Source of the DNA: RHKX01 sp963826475 | GTDB lineage: Bacteria > Actinomycetota > Thermoleophilia > Solirubrobacterales > 70-9 | Assembly: GCA_963826475.1 (NCBI GenBank) | Contig: CAWGXC010000003.1 | Span: 1,364,001-1,428,000 of the forward strand | Length of the DNA stretch: 64,000 nucleotides | Direction: 5' to 3' | Shown here: positions 1 through 8,005 of the stretch, piece after piece | How positions within the stretch are numbered: the stretch's first letter is position 1 | Layout of the letters: every line of letters starts with the position of its first letter | Translations under genes and position numbers: made by a program | The notes under the pieces: model-generated | The model's input: only the letters and a program-made list of their open reading frames with translations | What the model was told of the DNA's origin: nothing | Database searches by the model: none

Positions 1-1947
1 GCCGATCCGGTCACGGACCGCCTCGAGCAGCTCGCGGGTCGTGGAGCCGCCGCCGGCCAACCCGGCGAGCATCCCGATGTCGTCGGCCATCTCGTCGATC
101 TTGCCCGCGACCCTGGCGTCGTCGACGCGCCGGCCGACGACGCGCAGGTCATCGAGGGAGCGACAGTTGGCGAACCATTTGCTGATCCAGCGCGGGAAGC
201 CGCGGCTCGGGCGGCGGCGGATCAGCTCGAGGTCGGACGGAAGCAGGTAGTCGGCGTCGACGGCGATCCGAATCCAGGCGAGCGCGGCCGCCATCCCGGT
301 CCGCTCCAGCACGTCCCCGCGCACCGCCGAGGCGACCGGAACGCCGGCGGCCCAAAGCGCCACCTGGGGAGCCAGCAGCAGCGAGTTGACGCGGGTGAGG
401 ACGGCCGTCTCGCCGGGATCCCCGTCGGGCTCCCGGAGCCAGCCCCGGATGAGATCGACGAGGGTCGTGGCGGCCTCGGCACCAGGGTGGGTGACGATCT
501 CGAGCGACGCCGGATCGGCGTCGGCGCCGTCGACCGCCCGGATCGCCTTCGGCACGCGGACCCGGTTGTAGCCGAGCAGGTTCGACGCGCCGGTGACGAT
601 CGCCTCGGCGCAGCGGTAATTGACCTCGAGCGCGCTCGCCTCGGCGCCTGGGAAGAAGCTCGGGTAGTCGACGAGGAAGCGCGGGTCCGCGCCGGCGTGG
701 TCGTAGATCGTCTGGTCGTCGTCGCCGACGCCGAAGACATCGAAGGCGGGCATCGACAGCAGGCGGATCATCAGCACGTGCGCCGGGGTCAGGTCCTGGA
801 ACTCGTCAACGAGCAGATGGCGGTGCTCGGCCTGAACCCGCCGGCGGAACTCGCCGTCGCGAAGGAGCGCCTCGAGCGTGCCGTAGATCTGCTCGTCGAA
901 ATCGATCGCACCGAGCCCGGAGAGACGCCGGCGAAACGGCTCGAAGCCCTCGGCGAGCCCGGGGACGTCGTCGCGCATCTCCTCGACGATCGCCGGATCC
1001 GCGAGGCCCAGGCGGACGACGGTCAGCGCATCGAGGTACGGCCCGACGGGATCGGTGTTCGCCAGCCGTCGCCGCGGGATCGGGAAGACCTCGTCGATCA
1101 CCCGCCGCACGTCGGGCTCGCTCAACACGCGCGGCCGGTTCCTGCGATGGCGGGCCAACAGCGAATAGCCGAGCGAGTTCAGGGTCCGCGTCCTCGGGGC
1201 GAGTGCCTCGAGGCGCGTCTCGAGCTCGTTCTGGGCGAGCTTGTTGTAGGCGACGGCGATCACGGCTTCCCGGCGATAGCCGCGGTCGGCGAGCACGTGG
1301 CGCATCCGCTCGGTCAGCACGCGCGTCTTGCCCGACCCCGCCGGCGCGATCACCCGCACCGGCCCACCGTGATGGGAGACCGCGGCGAGCTGATCGGGAG
1401 CGAGCTCTGACGTCGGCCCTGGCTGCTCGGCGGGGACCGGATCGAGGACGCCGGCGTCGACCGCCCCCGACTCGACCACCGCCGCCTCGAGCCGGGGCAC
1501 GCTCCAGCGCGGGCCGCCGTCGATCCACGCCTCGCGGCCATCCGCGAGGACGACGTCAGCGGCCCCGCCCGCCGTCGCGCCGACGCGAGCCGCCTTCGCC
1601 GCCCACCACCAGATGAGCTCGCCCGAGCGGGCGTCGTAGTTGTTCGCCCAGACCAGGTGATGGAGCCGGTCGAGCGGGAGGTCGAGGCCCGGGTCGATGG
1701 AGAACGGGGGTGCCGAGATCACCTGGGGGGCGCGAAAGCTGCCTGGGTCGACGACGAGGGAGACGACCACGGGCTCGCGCGCGAACCAGGCCCGGTGCAG
1801 CCGTTCGACGACCTCCTCCGGTGCGCGCAGCGTCCCCTCGTCGATCGTCACCGGATCGATCGAAGCCCACGGCTCGGGAACCGCGGCGCCGGCGGAGGTG
1901 ATGACCCCACGGCCGAGGGTCTCGGGGGCGTTCGCCGCGGAGCTCAC
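1..1947 (-). CDS. UvrD/Rep-type ATP-dependent DNA helicase (C-terminus cut by window edge)
   Basis: Superfamily 1A 3'-5' DNA helicase, probably acting in repair or replication restart. 649 residues are visible and the frame is still open at base 1. Walker A (APAGSGKT, Lys about residue 207), motif II DEFQD (about 381-385), motif III GDDDQTIYDHAGA and a motif IV-like NYR are all present. The start is the GTG at 1947, which overlaps the rsmI TGA as GTGA, so translation is probably coupled. Odd: about 200 residues precede Walker A, whereas UvrD/PcrA place it near residue 30. This N-terminal part contains a Trp-rich stretch (ELIWWWAAK) that I do not recognise. The helicase family is clear; the exact subfamily is not. 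Confidence 0.9.
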   Translation of the reverse strand, partial: MSSAANAPETLGRGVITSAGAAVPEPWASIDPVTIDEGTLRAPEEVVERLHRAWFAREPVVVSLVVDPGSFRAPQVISAPPFSIDPGLDLPLDRLHHLVWANNYDARSGELIWWWAAKAARVGATAGGAADVVLADGREAWIDGGPRWSVPRLEAAVVESGAVDAGVLDPVPAEQPGPTSELAPDQLAAVSHHGGPVRVIAPAGSGKTRVLTERMRHVLADRGYRREAVIAVAYNKLAQNELETRLEALAPRTRTLNSLGYSLLARHRRNRPRVLSEPDVRRVIDEVFPIPRRRLANTDPVGPYLDALTVVRLGLADPAIVEEMRDDVPGLAEGFEPFRRRLSGLGAIDFDEQIYGTLEALLRDGEFRRRVQAEHRHLLVDEFQDLTPAHVLMIRLLSMPAFDVFGVGDDDQTIYDHAGADPRFLVDYPSFFPGAEASALEVNYRCAEAIVTGASNLLGYNRVRVPKAIRAVDGADADPASLEIVTHPGAEAATTLVDLIRGWLREPDGDPGETAVLTRVNSLLLAPQVALWAAGVPVASAVRGDVLERTGMAAALAWIRIAVDADYLLPSDLELIRRRPSRGFPRWISKWFANCRSLDDLRVVGRRVDDARVAGKIDEMADDIGMLAGLAGGGSTTRELLEAVRDRIG

Positions 1948-2768
1948 CGGCGTGGTTCGCGCCCGGTGAGCTCGCGGTAGAGCTCATTCGGGCGCGTGCC
2001 GGTCAGTGCCGCAACCACGCCGGCGGCTGCGCGCGGTCGCGCCCCGGACTGCACCAGGCGGCGCAGGGCATCGACGGCGAAGGCGGTGTCCGGAGCCGAG
2101 GCCCGCTTGCGGGAGGGGGCGAGCACGACGACGATCTCCCCCTTGACGTCGGCCCGGAAGTGCCTGGCGAGGTCCCCGAGCGGACCTCGCACGACCTCCT
2201 CGTGGAGCTTGGTCAGCTCGCGGCAGACGGCGGCCGGGCGGTCCGGCGCGAGCGCGGCGAGCGCCCTCAGCGAATCGGGGAGTCGCCGCGGCGACTCGAA
2301 CGCCACGACCGTCTCGGTCGACTGCAGGATGCGCTCGAGCTCACCCGCTCGCCGCGGCAGGAAGCCCTCGAAGCGCCAGCGGTCCGCCGGGAGCCCGGAG
2401 GCGACGAGCGCCGTCGTGATCGCCGTCGGGCCGGGTAGGACCTCGATCTCGATGTCACGCTCGATGCAGGTGGTGATCAGGCGGTAGCCGGGATCGGAGA
2501 GGACTGGGGTGCCGGCGTCGCTGAGCAGTGCTACCCGTGCTCCGCGCTCGATCGCCTTGGCGAGCTGGGGCGCCCGTCCCTCCTCGTTGGCGTCGTGGTT
2601 GGAGACGAACCGGGGCGGCTCGATCTCGAGCCGCTCGAAGAGCCGCCCGGCGCGGCGGGTGTCCTCGCAGGCGACCAGGTCGGCGTCGGCCAGTGCCTGT
2701 CGCAGGCGCGGGGAGGCATCCCCGACGTTGCCGATCGGCGTCGGGCAGACGATCAGGCGCCCGGACAT
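1944..2768 (-). CDS. rsmI: 16S rRNA (cytidine-2'-O)-methyltransferase RsmI
   Basis: 274-residue tetrapyrrole-methylase-fold enzyme that uses SAM to 2'-O-methylate C1402 of 16S rRNA. The N-terminal LIVCPTPIGNVGDASPR, the CEDTR motif, LLSDAGTPVLSDPG and LPGPTAITTALVASGLP are the classic RsmI signatures in the usual order, and the length is normal. The ATG at 2768 shares ATGA with the stop of the upstream ROK kinase, and its own TGA overlaps the helicase GTG. The three genes therefore form a tightly coupled minus-strand operon. In-frame sequence continues upstream of the ATG but carries no RsmI homology and lies inside the ROK gene. Confidence 0.96.
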   Translation of the reverse strand: MSGRLIVCPTPIGNVGDASPRLRQALADADLVACEDTRRAGRLFERLEIEPPRFVSNHDANEEGRAPQLAKAIERGARVALLSDAGTPVLSDPGYRLITTCIERDIEIEVLPGPTAITTALVASGLPADRWRFEGFLPRRAGELERILQSTETVVAFESPRRLPDSLRALAALAPDRPAAVCRELTKLHEEVVRGPLGDLARHFRADVKGEIVVVLAPSRKRASAPDTAFAVDALRRLVQSGARPRAAAGVVAALTGTRPNELYRELTGREPRR

Positions 2769-3736
2769 CAGCCGGGCGCTCCGGCCGGGGTGAGCTCCTC
2801 GAGGGCCATGATCGCCGCGCCGACCATGCCGGCGTCGGGCCCGAAGTGAGCGAGCTCGATCGGAGTCTCGTTCTGCGGCGGCAGCGCGCGGGCTCTGAAC
2901 TCCTCGCGAGCGGGCCCGGCGATCAGCTCGCCGGCGGCCATCGCGCCACCGCCGAGCAGGATCACGTCCGGATCGAAGACGTTGGCGAGTCCCGAGAGAG
3001 CCGCGCCCAGCCGCCGGCCGATCGTCGCGAGAACCGCGATCGCGCCCTCCTCGCCGCCCTCTGCCAGAGCCGTGACGAGCCGCGCGTCCACGGCGCTTCC
3101 GGCAGCGCTGGCCCGGCCGAGGCCGGAGCCCGGCTCCCGGGCAGCGGCGCGAGATGCTTCGGCTGCGATCGCGGTTCCCGAGGCGATCGCCTCGATGCAA
3201 CCTCTGTTCGGACAGCTCCCCTGACAGGGCGGGCCGTCGATGTCGACGACGATGTGGCCGAGCTCCGCGCCCGCTCCACTCGAGCCGCGGTAGGGCTGCC
3301 CGTCGATGATCAGCCCGCCGCCGATCCCGGTTCCGATCGTCAAGAGCACGACGTTCTCAGCTCCGATGGCGGCGCCGCGCCGGTGCTCGGCGAGGGCCGC
3401 GAGGTTGCCGTCGTTGTCGATGGCCGTCGGCAGGCCGAGCCGCTCGGAGACGATGTCGCGGATGGGCGCGTCGCGCAGCGGCAGGTTGACGGCATTGATG
3501 CAGAGGCCGCGCTCGCGATCGATCGTGCAGGGCACGCCGAGGCCGATCGCCGCGACGGCGGGATGGGCCTCGATCGCCAATCGGATCTGCTGCTCGAGCG
3601 TCGCGAGGACGCCCTTCTGGTCGAGGCCGGTGGACGGAACCTCGCGGCGATGCAACACCTCACCATCCTCCGCAAGAACCCCGACGAGCATCTTCGTGCC
3701 GCCCAGGTCGACGCCGACGGCTTTCGCCCCGTTCAT
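2768..3736 (-). CDS. ROK family sugar kinase (glucokinase-like)
   Basis: 322-residue ROK protein, probably an ATP-dependent glucokinase that feeds glucose 6-phosphate to glycolysis. It has the N-terminal phosphate-binding motif GVDLGGTKMLVGV, the second ATP motif LTIGTGIGGGLIIDG, the GAELGH segment and a ROK zinc motif (CQGSCPNRGCIEA). No helix-turn-helix precedes the kinase fold, so this is an enzyme and not an NagC/XylR-type repressor. The ATG at 3736 begins immediately before GAKAVGVDLGG and is the only start that fits the family. It is first in the ROK-rsmI-helicase operon. Glucose specificity is inferred from the family. Confidence 0.9.
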   Translation of the reverse strand: MNGAKAVGVDLGGTKMLVGVLAEDGEVLHRREVPSTGLDQKGVLATLEQQIRLAIEAHPAVAAIGLGVPCTIDRERGLCINAVNLPLRDAPIRDIVSERLGLPTAIDNDGNLAALAEHRRGAAIGAENVVLLTIGTGIGGGLIIDGQPYRGSSGAGAELGHIVVDIDGPPCQGSCPNRGCIEAIASGTAIAAEASRAAAREPGSGLGRASAAGSAVDARLVTALAEGGEEGAIAVLATIGRRLGAALSGLANVFDPDVILLGGGAMAAGELIAGPAREEFRARALPPQNETPIELAHFGPDAGMVGAAIMALEELTPAGAPG

Positions 3737-3781
3737 GTGGGGTCCGGGGTCGAGGCAGGACTTCGGGAGGCCATGGGGCAG

Positions 3782-3787
3782 TATTAC
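3782..3787 (+). promoter_or_regulatory. -10 element, leaderless promoter of the LCP gene
   Basis: TATTAC is followed by 6 nt and then the ATG at 3794, with no ribosome binding site. The spacing puts the transcription start at or next to the A of the start codon. It lies in the divergent gap with the ROK gene (start 3736). Confidence 0.4.
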
Positions 3788-3793
3788 CGCGTC

Positions 3794-5107
3794 ATGGCAC
3801 CCGGCGACCCCGAACGCCCGGACCGTCCCGAATACAACGTCTACCGAGCCGGAGCAAAGGGCCTTGGACGAGGACGATCGGCGAAGCAAGGCCCCGTTGA
3901 GGGAGGCGAGTCGGCGGGCGCGGGCGACGGGAAGGGAGCCAAGGACGATGCTCCCCAGCAGGGTGCGGGCTACACCGTCTACAAGGCGAGGCGCGGCTTC
4001 AAGCGCCCCGGTGCGCCGAATCTCGGCGGCCTGCGTGAGCGGTTCCGAGGCGGTGGCGACGGGACGGCGGGCGAATCCACGCGCTGGCGCAAGGGCCTGC
4101 GATGGGCTTTGATCGCGGCCGGCGCATGGCTGCTGCTGAGCGTCGTCTTGTTCGCGGTCTCCGCCCAGATCCAGAAATCGAAGCTCGACGGGCAGGCCGC
4201 CGACATGCTCGGCGGGTTTCCCTTGCTGGTCGCCAAGGGCGAGACGATCCTCGTGATCGGTACCGACGTTAGGCCCGTCGGCGTGCCCGACGAGAACGGC
4301 GATCCGACGGAGAAGAAATGCGTTGACGCGGCCGCATCGGGAAGCCCCCATCCATCGAGCTGCCTCGGGACGCGCGCCGACACGCTGATGCTCGTCCGCG
4401 CCGGTGGGGGAGCGTTCCAGAAGCTCTCGATCCCGCGTGATACCTACGCCGAAATTCCGGGCCAGAGCGCCCAGAAGATCAACGCCGCCTACTCCTTCGG
4501 CGGGGCCGCGCTGCAGATCCGCACCGTCGAGCAGTTCCTCGGGATCAACATCGATCACGTGGTCATCCTCGACTTCCAGGGCTTCGCCGACTTCATCGAC
4601 TCGATCGGCGGCGTCGACGTCACCCTTCCCGACAGGGTGCACTCCGTGATCGCCGGCGGTGGCGCAAACGGCGGCGTTACGCTGAAGCTGGATCGAGGCG
4701 ACAACCACCTCAACGGGACTCAGGCCCTGGCACTTGCCCGTACCCGGGAGAACCGCGCCAACCCCGCCGAGGACGACACCGATCGTGCCCGCCGCCAGCA
4801 GCTGATCCTCGCCGGGATCAAGAATCGCCTGACCAGCCCCTGGCGGGCGCCGATCAACTTCCTGCGAGGACCGTTGATCGCCTGGAACATGCCCAAGGCC
4901 ATGATCAGTGACATGGGCGCGTTCACGTTGCCGCAGCTCGCGCTCTCGGTGGCGATCGGCGGAGACTCCGGAACGAAGATCCTGAATCCCTCCGGGCAGA
5001 CGGGGAATGGTGAGCTGATCGTCGCGCAACGACAGTGCCGTCGCGCCGTCGCTGACTTCCTCGGCGACGCGGGGCCGCGTCCGCCGAAGTGCTCGCCCGC
5101 GGGCTAG
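3794..5107 (+). CDS. LytR-CpsA-Psr (LCP) family cell-wall glycopolymer ligase
   Basis: 437-residue membrane-anchored LCP protein, expected to transfer undecaprenyl-linked glycopolymers onto peptidoglycan outside the membrane. A basic, Gly-rich cytoplasmic segment of about 110 residues precedes one membrane helix (RWALIAAGAWLLLSVVLFAV). The LCP domain follows, with SIPRDTYAEIPG, KINAAYSFGG, VDVTLPD and LARTRE...DDTDRARRQQ carrying the conserved Arg/Asp residues that bind pyrophosphate. The ATG at 3794 is preferred because of the -10 at 3782; an in-frame ATG at 3773 would add seven residues. Its TAG shares a CTAG with the stop of the convergent fmdB-like gene. Confidence 0.9.
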   Translation: MAPGDPERPDRPEYNVYRAGAKGLGRGRSAKQGPVEGGESAGAGDGKGAKDDAPQQGAGYTVYKARRGFKRPGAPNLGGLRERFRGGGDGTAGESTRWRKGLRWALIAAGAWLLLSVVLFAVSAQIQKSKLDGQAADMLGGFPLLVAKGETILVIGTDVRPVGVPDENGDPTEKKCVDAAASGSPHPSSCLGTRADTLMLVRAGGGAFQKLSIPRDTYAEIPGQSAQKINAAYSFGGAALQIRTVEQFLGINIDHVVILDFQGFADFIDSIGGVDVTLPDRVHSVIAGGGANGGVTLKLDRGDNHLNGTQALALARTRENRANPAEDDTDRARRQQLILAGIKNRLTSPWRAPINFLRGPLIAWNMPKAMISDMGAFTLPQLALSVAIGGDSGTKILNPSGQTGNGELIVAQRQCRRAVADFLGDAGPRPPKCSPAG

Positions 5108-5451
5108 TCGCTGCTGCTGCTCTTACTCTCGGACTTCGAGCCGCCGTCTCCATCCGAGGAGCTCTTCGTCCCCGAGCCATTCGAGTCGGAGCTCTTCGAG
5201 TCCCCGCTCGAGGAGCCGGATCCCGACGAATCGCTGCCGCCGGAGTCGGAGGCCCCGACCTTGTTGTTCTTGCCCTTGCGGGCGTAGTCGGTCGTGTAGA
5301 AGCCGGACCCCTTGAAGTGCACCGCGGGAGCGAAGAGAACCCGCTGTGCGGGTGCGCCGCAGGTCTCGCAGGTGTCGAGCGAGTCCTCCGACATCGACTG
5401 CAGCACCTCGAACGTGTGGCCGTTCTCGCATTTGTAGACGTAGGTGGGCAT
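5104..5451 (-). CDS. FmdB-type zinc ribbon protein with low-complexity tail
   Basis: 115-residue protein. The first 60 residues are a CxxC...CxxC zinc ribbon of the FmdB/CxxC_CxxC_SSSS family: MPTYVYKCENGHTFEVLQSM, then CETCGAPAQRVLF, then FKGSGFYTTDYA. The last 55 residues are almost only Ser, Gly, Asp and Lys, which predicts a disordered acidic/polar tail as is common in actinobacterial members. Cellular role is not established for this family. It is convergent with the LCP gene, with overlapping stop codons at 5104-5107, and divergent from glyS. Confidence 0.9.
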   Translation of the reverse strand: MPTYVYKCENGHTFEVLQSMSEDSLDTCETCGAPAQRVLFAPAVHFKGSGFYTTDYARKGKNNKVGASDSGGSDSSGSGSSSGDSKSSDSNGSGTKSSSDGDGGSKSESKSSSSD

Positions 5452-5542
5452 CGTGGGTCGTCATGATACGAGAGGTCGTCGGAGCACCGGCCGGGGAACG
5501 ACGGCCGCCGGCGGTGCCGAGGAGCACCGCAGACTCACCAGA

Positions 5543-5548
5543 TACGGT
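5543..5548 (+). promoter_or_regulatory. -10 element, leaderless promoter of glyS
   Basis: TACGGT, then 6 nt, then the GTG at 5555. No purine-rich ribosome binding site is present. This spacing supports the GTG as the true start over the upstream in-frame ATG at 5444. Confidence 0.5.
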
Positions 5549-5554
5549 TCCCGA

Positions 5555-6919
5555 GTGCCTGACGCAGACACCTCAACAGCAACGCTCGACGAGATCGTGG
5601 CCCTTTGCAAGCGCCGCGGCTTCATCTTTCCCTCGTCGGAGATCTACGGCGGGATCGGCTCGACCTACGACTACGGCCACTACGGCGTGCTGCTCAAGAA
5701 CAACGTCAAAAACCAGTGGTGGAGGGCGATGCTCACCGAGCGAGACGACATCGTCGCCATCGACTCGGCGATCATCCAGCATCCCCGCGTCTGGGAGGCA
5801 TCCGGACACGTCGCCGGCTTCACCGACCCGATGGTCGACTGCAAGACCTGCGGTCAGCGATTCCGCGAGGACCACCTCGCCACCTCGCCATGTGGTCGCA
5901 AGCCCTCCAAGAAAGCGGGCGAGGGGCCGGACTGCGAGCTGACCGCGGCCCGCGAGTTCAACCTGATGTTCAAGACTCAGGTCGGTCCGGTGGCCGAGAC
6001 CGGCTCGGAGGCCTTCCTCCGCCCCGAGACTGCGCAGGGAATCTTCATCAACTTCAAGAACGTCCTGCAGTTCGCCCGCAAGAAGCCGCCGTTCGGAATC
6101 GCGCAGATCGGCAAGTCGTTCCGCAACGAGATCACGCCCGGCAACTTCATCTTCCGCACCCGCGAGTTCGAGCAGATGGAGATGGAGTTCTTCTGCCCGC
6201 CCGCGGATGCCGACGAGTGGCACCAGCATTGGATGGACGCCCGGATGCGCTGGTACACCGATCTCGGCATCCGGTCCGAGAACCTGATCCTGCGCAAGCA
6301 CGACGATGACGAGCTCTCTCACTACTCGAGCGCAACCTCCGACATCGAGTACCTCTTTCCGATGGGCTACTCCGAGCTCGAGGGAATCGCCAACCGGGGC
6401 GACTTCGACCTCACCCAGCACGCCGAGTTCAGCGGCGAGAAGCTCGAGTACTTCGACCAGCAGAGCGGGGAGCGCTACGTGCCCTACGTGATCGAGCCCG
6501 CCGCCGGAGTCGATCGAGCCACCCTCGCCTTCATCGTCGACGCCTACGACGTCGAGGAGGTCGAAGGACGCAAGCGCACGGTGCTCAAGCTCCACCCCAA
6601 GCTCGCCCCGGTGAAGGTCGCCGTGCTGCCGCTCGTCTCCAGGGACGGCATGCCTGAGCGAGCGCGCGAGGTCTTCGAGTCCCTGCGCGGCAGGCTCGGC
6701 ACCGAGTACGACGAGGGGGGATCGATCGGCAAGCGCTACAGGCGCCAGGACGAGATCGGCACCCCCTGGGGGGTGACGATCGATGGTGAAACCGCGACCG
6801 ACGATTGCGTCACGCTTCGTGACCGGGACTCGCTGAAGCAGGAACGCGTGCCGATCGGTGGCCTGGCGGAGATGTTGCTGGCGAAGCTGGAAGAGGACTG
6901 GGTCAGCCCCAAGGGCTAG
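5555..6919 (+). CDS. glyS: Glycyl-tRNA synthetase (alpha2 type)
   Basis: 454-residue class II synthetase of the single-chain homodimeric type, charging tRNA-Gly with glycine. Diagnostic segments include FIFPSSEIYGGIGSTYDYGHYG at the N-terminus, FRPETAQGIFINFKNVL, motif 2 (GKSFRNEITPGNFIFRTREFEQMEMEFF) and the C-terminal anticodon-binding domain (KLHPKLAPVKVAVLPL). Length is normal. An ATG at 5444 is in frame, but the 37 extra residues show no homology and would overlap the fmdB-like start, so the GTG at 5555 with its leaderless -10 is chosen. It stands alone, ending before a convergent pair of membrane-protein genes. Confidence 0.96.
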   Translation: MPDADTSTATLDEIVALCKRRGFIFPSSEIYGGIGSTYDYGHYGVLLKNNVKNQWWRAMLTERDDIVAIDSAIIQHPRVWEASGHVAGFTDPMVDCKTCGQRFREDHLATSPCGRKPSKKAGEGPDCELTAAREFNLMFKTQVGPVAETGSEAFLRPETAQGIFINFKNVLQFARKKPPFGIAQIGKSFRNEITPGNFIFRTREFEQMEMEFFCPPADADEWHQHWMDARMRWYTDLGIRSENLILRKHDDDELSHYSSATSDIEYLFPMGYSELEGIANRGDFDLTQHAEFSGEKLEYFDQQSGERYVPYVIEPAAGVDRATLAFIVDAYDVEEVEGRKRTVLKLHPKLAPVKVAVLPLVSRDGMPERAREVFESLRGRLGTEYDEGGSIGKRYRRQDEIGTPWGVTIDGETATDDCVTLRDRDSLKQERVPIGGLAEMLLAKLEEDWVSPKG

Positions 6920-6986
6920 GGGCCGTCCGGCTTCGCGACCGGGCGGAGCCCTGCCGGCCCTTGCCGGTGCTCCGTCAGCTGCTGCG

Positions 6987-7442
6987 CTAGCCAGTCGAGC
7001 CGACGAGCAGCGCAAGCCCGTAGAGCACGATCGCCGCGCCCGCGGCGATGCCGACCTGCTTGAGACCACGCCCGCGCACGACGAACGCGAGCGCGAGCGC
7101 CACCGCGATCGCGGCGAGGGCCGCTCCCGGGAAGCCGAGCAGCAACGTCAGCAGCTTGCGCTTGGAGGAGCCGTCGAAGCAGTCCGTTCCGGTGAAGTTG
7201 GGATCGCGGTTGGCGTCGTAACACGGAGTCAGGCCTGAGATGTCGACCATCGAGATGATGGCGACGGCGGCGGCGAACGCCAGCACGAGCGCGCCGACCA
7301 CGGCAAGCGCGCGAGCCGGCATCCCCACCTTCGAGGGAGTGCCGGCGACCGGTTCACGGGTCGGCGTCTCCGACACGACGGTCTCGTTACCCGGCGCTTC
7401 GGAAACCACGGTCTCGTCCTCTGATGGATCTGGAGCCTGCAA
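6987..7442 (-). CDS. Small membrane protein, paralogue of the upstream gene
   Basis: 151-residue protein of unknown function with a cytosolic N-terminal segment that contains a short internal duplication (ETVVSE twice), then three hydrophobic helices. The soluble loop between helices 1 and 2 carries LTPCYD...CFDGSS, with two cysteines that could form a disulfide outside the cell. It is clearly homologous to the gene at 7446-7826 over the whole membrane part (LTPC, CFDGSS, KL, PGA.LAA, RGRG..Q). The TTG at 7442 lies three bases after that gene's stop and has a GGA-type ribosome site; an internal ATG (MPARALAVV) would remove the duplicated segment. Confidence 0.75.
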   Translation of the reverse strand: MQAPDPSEDETVVSEAPGNETVVSETPTREPVAGTPSKVGMPARALAVVGALVLAFAAAVAIISMVDISGLTPCYDANRDPNFTGTDCFDGSSKRKLLTLLLGFPGAALAAIAVALALAFVVRGRGLKQVGIAAGAAIVLYGLALLVGSTG

Positions 7443-7445
7443 GCT

Positions 7446-7826
7446 CTATCCGATGGCCAGGGCGAGGCCCATGAGGACAGCGGCGGCCACGGTCGCGATG
7501 ATCAGCTGCCTGCCGCCACGACCGCGCGCGGCGAATCCGAGCGCCAGCAGCGTCGCGACCGCCGCCAGAACGGCACCCGGCCAGCCGAAGATCAGCGCGA
7601 TCAGCTTCGTCGTGCTGGAGCCGTCGAAGCACTCGCCGTCGCTGTTGAGCTGACTTGGACTCGTGACGTCCTCGCATGGGGTCAGGTCTCCGATGTTCAG
7701 CGCGGCGATGATCGCCACCGCCGTGACGAAGGCGAGAACCAGGGCCAGGACGACGGCGAGAGCGCGCATTCCGGCACCCGCCTTCGCGGGCCTCACGGCC
7801 TCTCCCTGCACGACTGACCCCTCCAC
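7446..7826 (-). CDS. Small membrane protein, first of a tandem paralogous pair
   Basis: 126-residue membrane protein of unknown function with three hydrophobic helices. The extracellular loop after helix 1 contains LTPCED...GECFDGSS, matching the downstream paralogue in cysteine positions and spacing. The GTG at 7826 is preceded by TATGAT with a 9-nt gap, which fits a leaderless transcript driving both genes. The pair probably arose by tandem duplication; the copies have diverged most in their cytosolic N-termini. I know of no named family for it. Confidence 0.75.
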   Translation of the reverse strand: MEGSVVQGEAVRPAKAGAGMRALAVVLALVLAFVTAVAIIAALNIGDLTPCEDVTSPSQLNSDGECFDGSSTTKLIALIFGWPGAVLAAVATLLALGFAARGRGGRQLIIATVAAAVLMGLALAIG

Positions 7827-7915
7827 TGCGCCGCGATCATAGACACGATCGGAGCACGGTGACGCCCGACCTCGATCTCGCCCCGGGGCAGGCTTGTGTG
7901 AGGTTTGTCACCAAG

Positions 7916-7933
7916 ACTGGCCGGGTAGCCAGT
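7916..7933. promoter_or_regulatory. 18-bp palindrome, possible operator of the R2lox gene
   Basis: ACTGGC-CGGGTA-GCCAGT is a perfect 6-bp inverted repeat with a 6-bp spacer, 73 bp before the R2lox ATG and downstream of a TTGTCA that could serve as a -35. The symmetry and spacing suit a dimeric repressor site; no regulator gene adjoins it. Confidence 0.35.
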
Positions 7934-8005
7934 TTCATGGATAAGCTCTCGCAGGCACCCGCGATCCGGCGCCTCAGAACCGCGCCAAACCCTCGAGGAG
8001 GGACG

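Noticed and set aside
5444..5554. Upstream ATG extension of glyS
   Set aside because: 37 residues without homology, overlapping the fmdB-like start and the likely promoter; GTG at 5555 has a leaderless -10.
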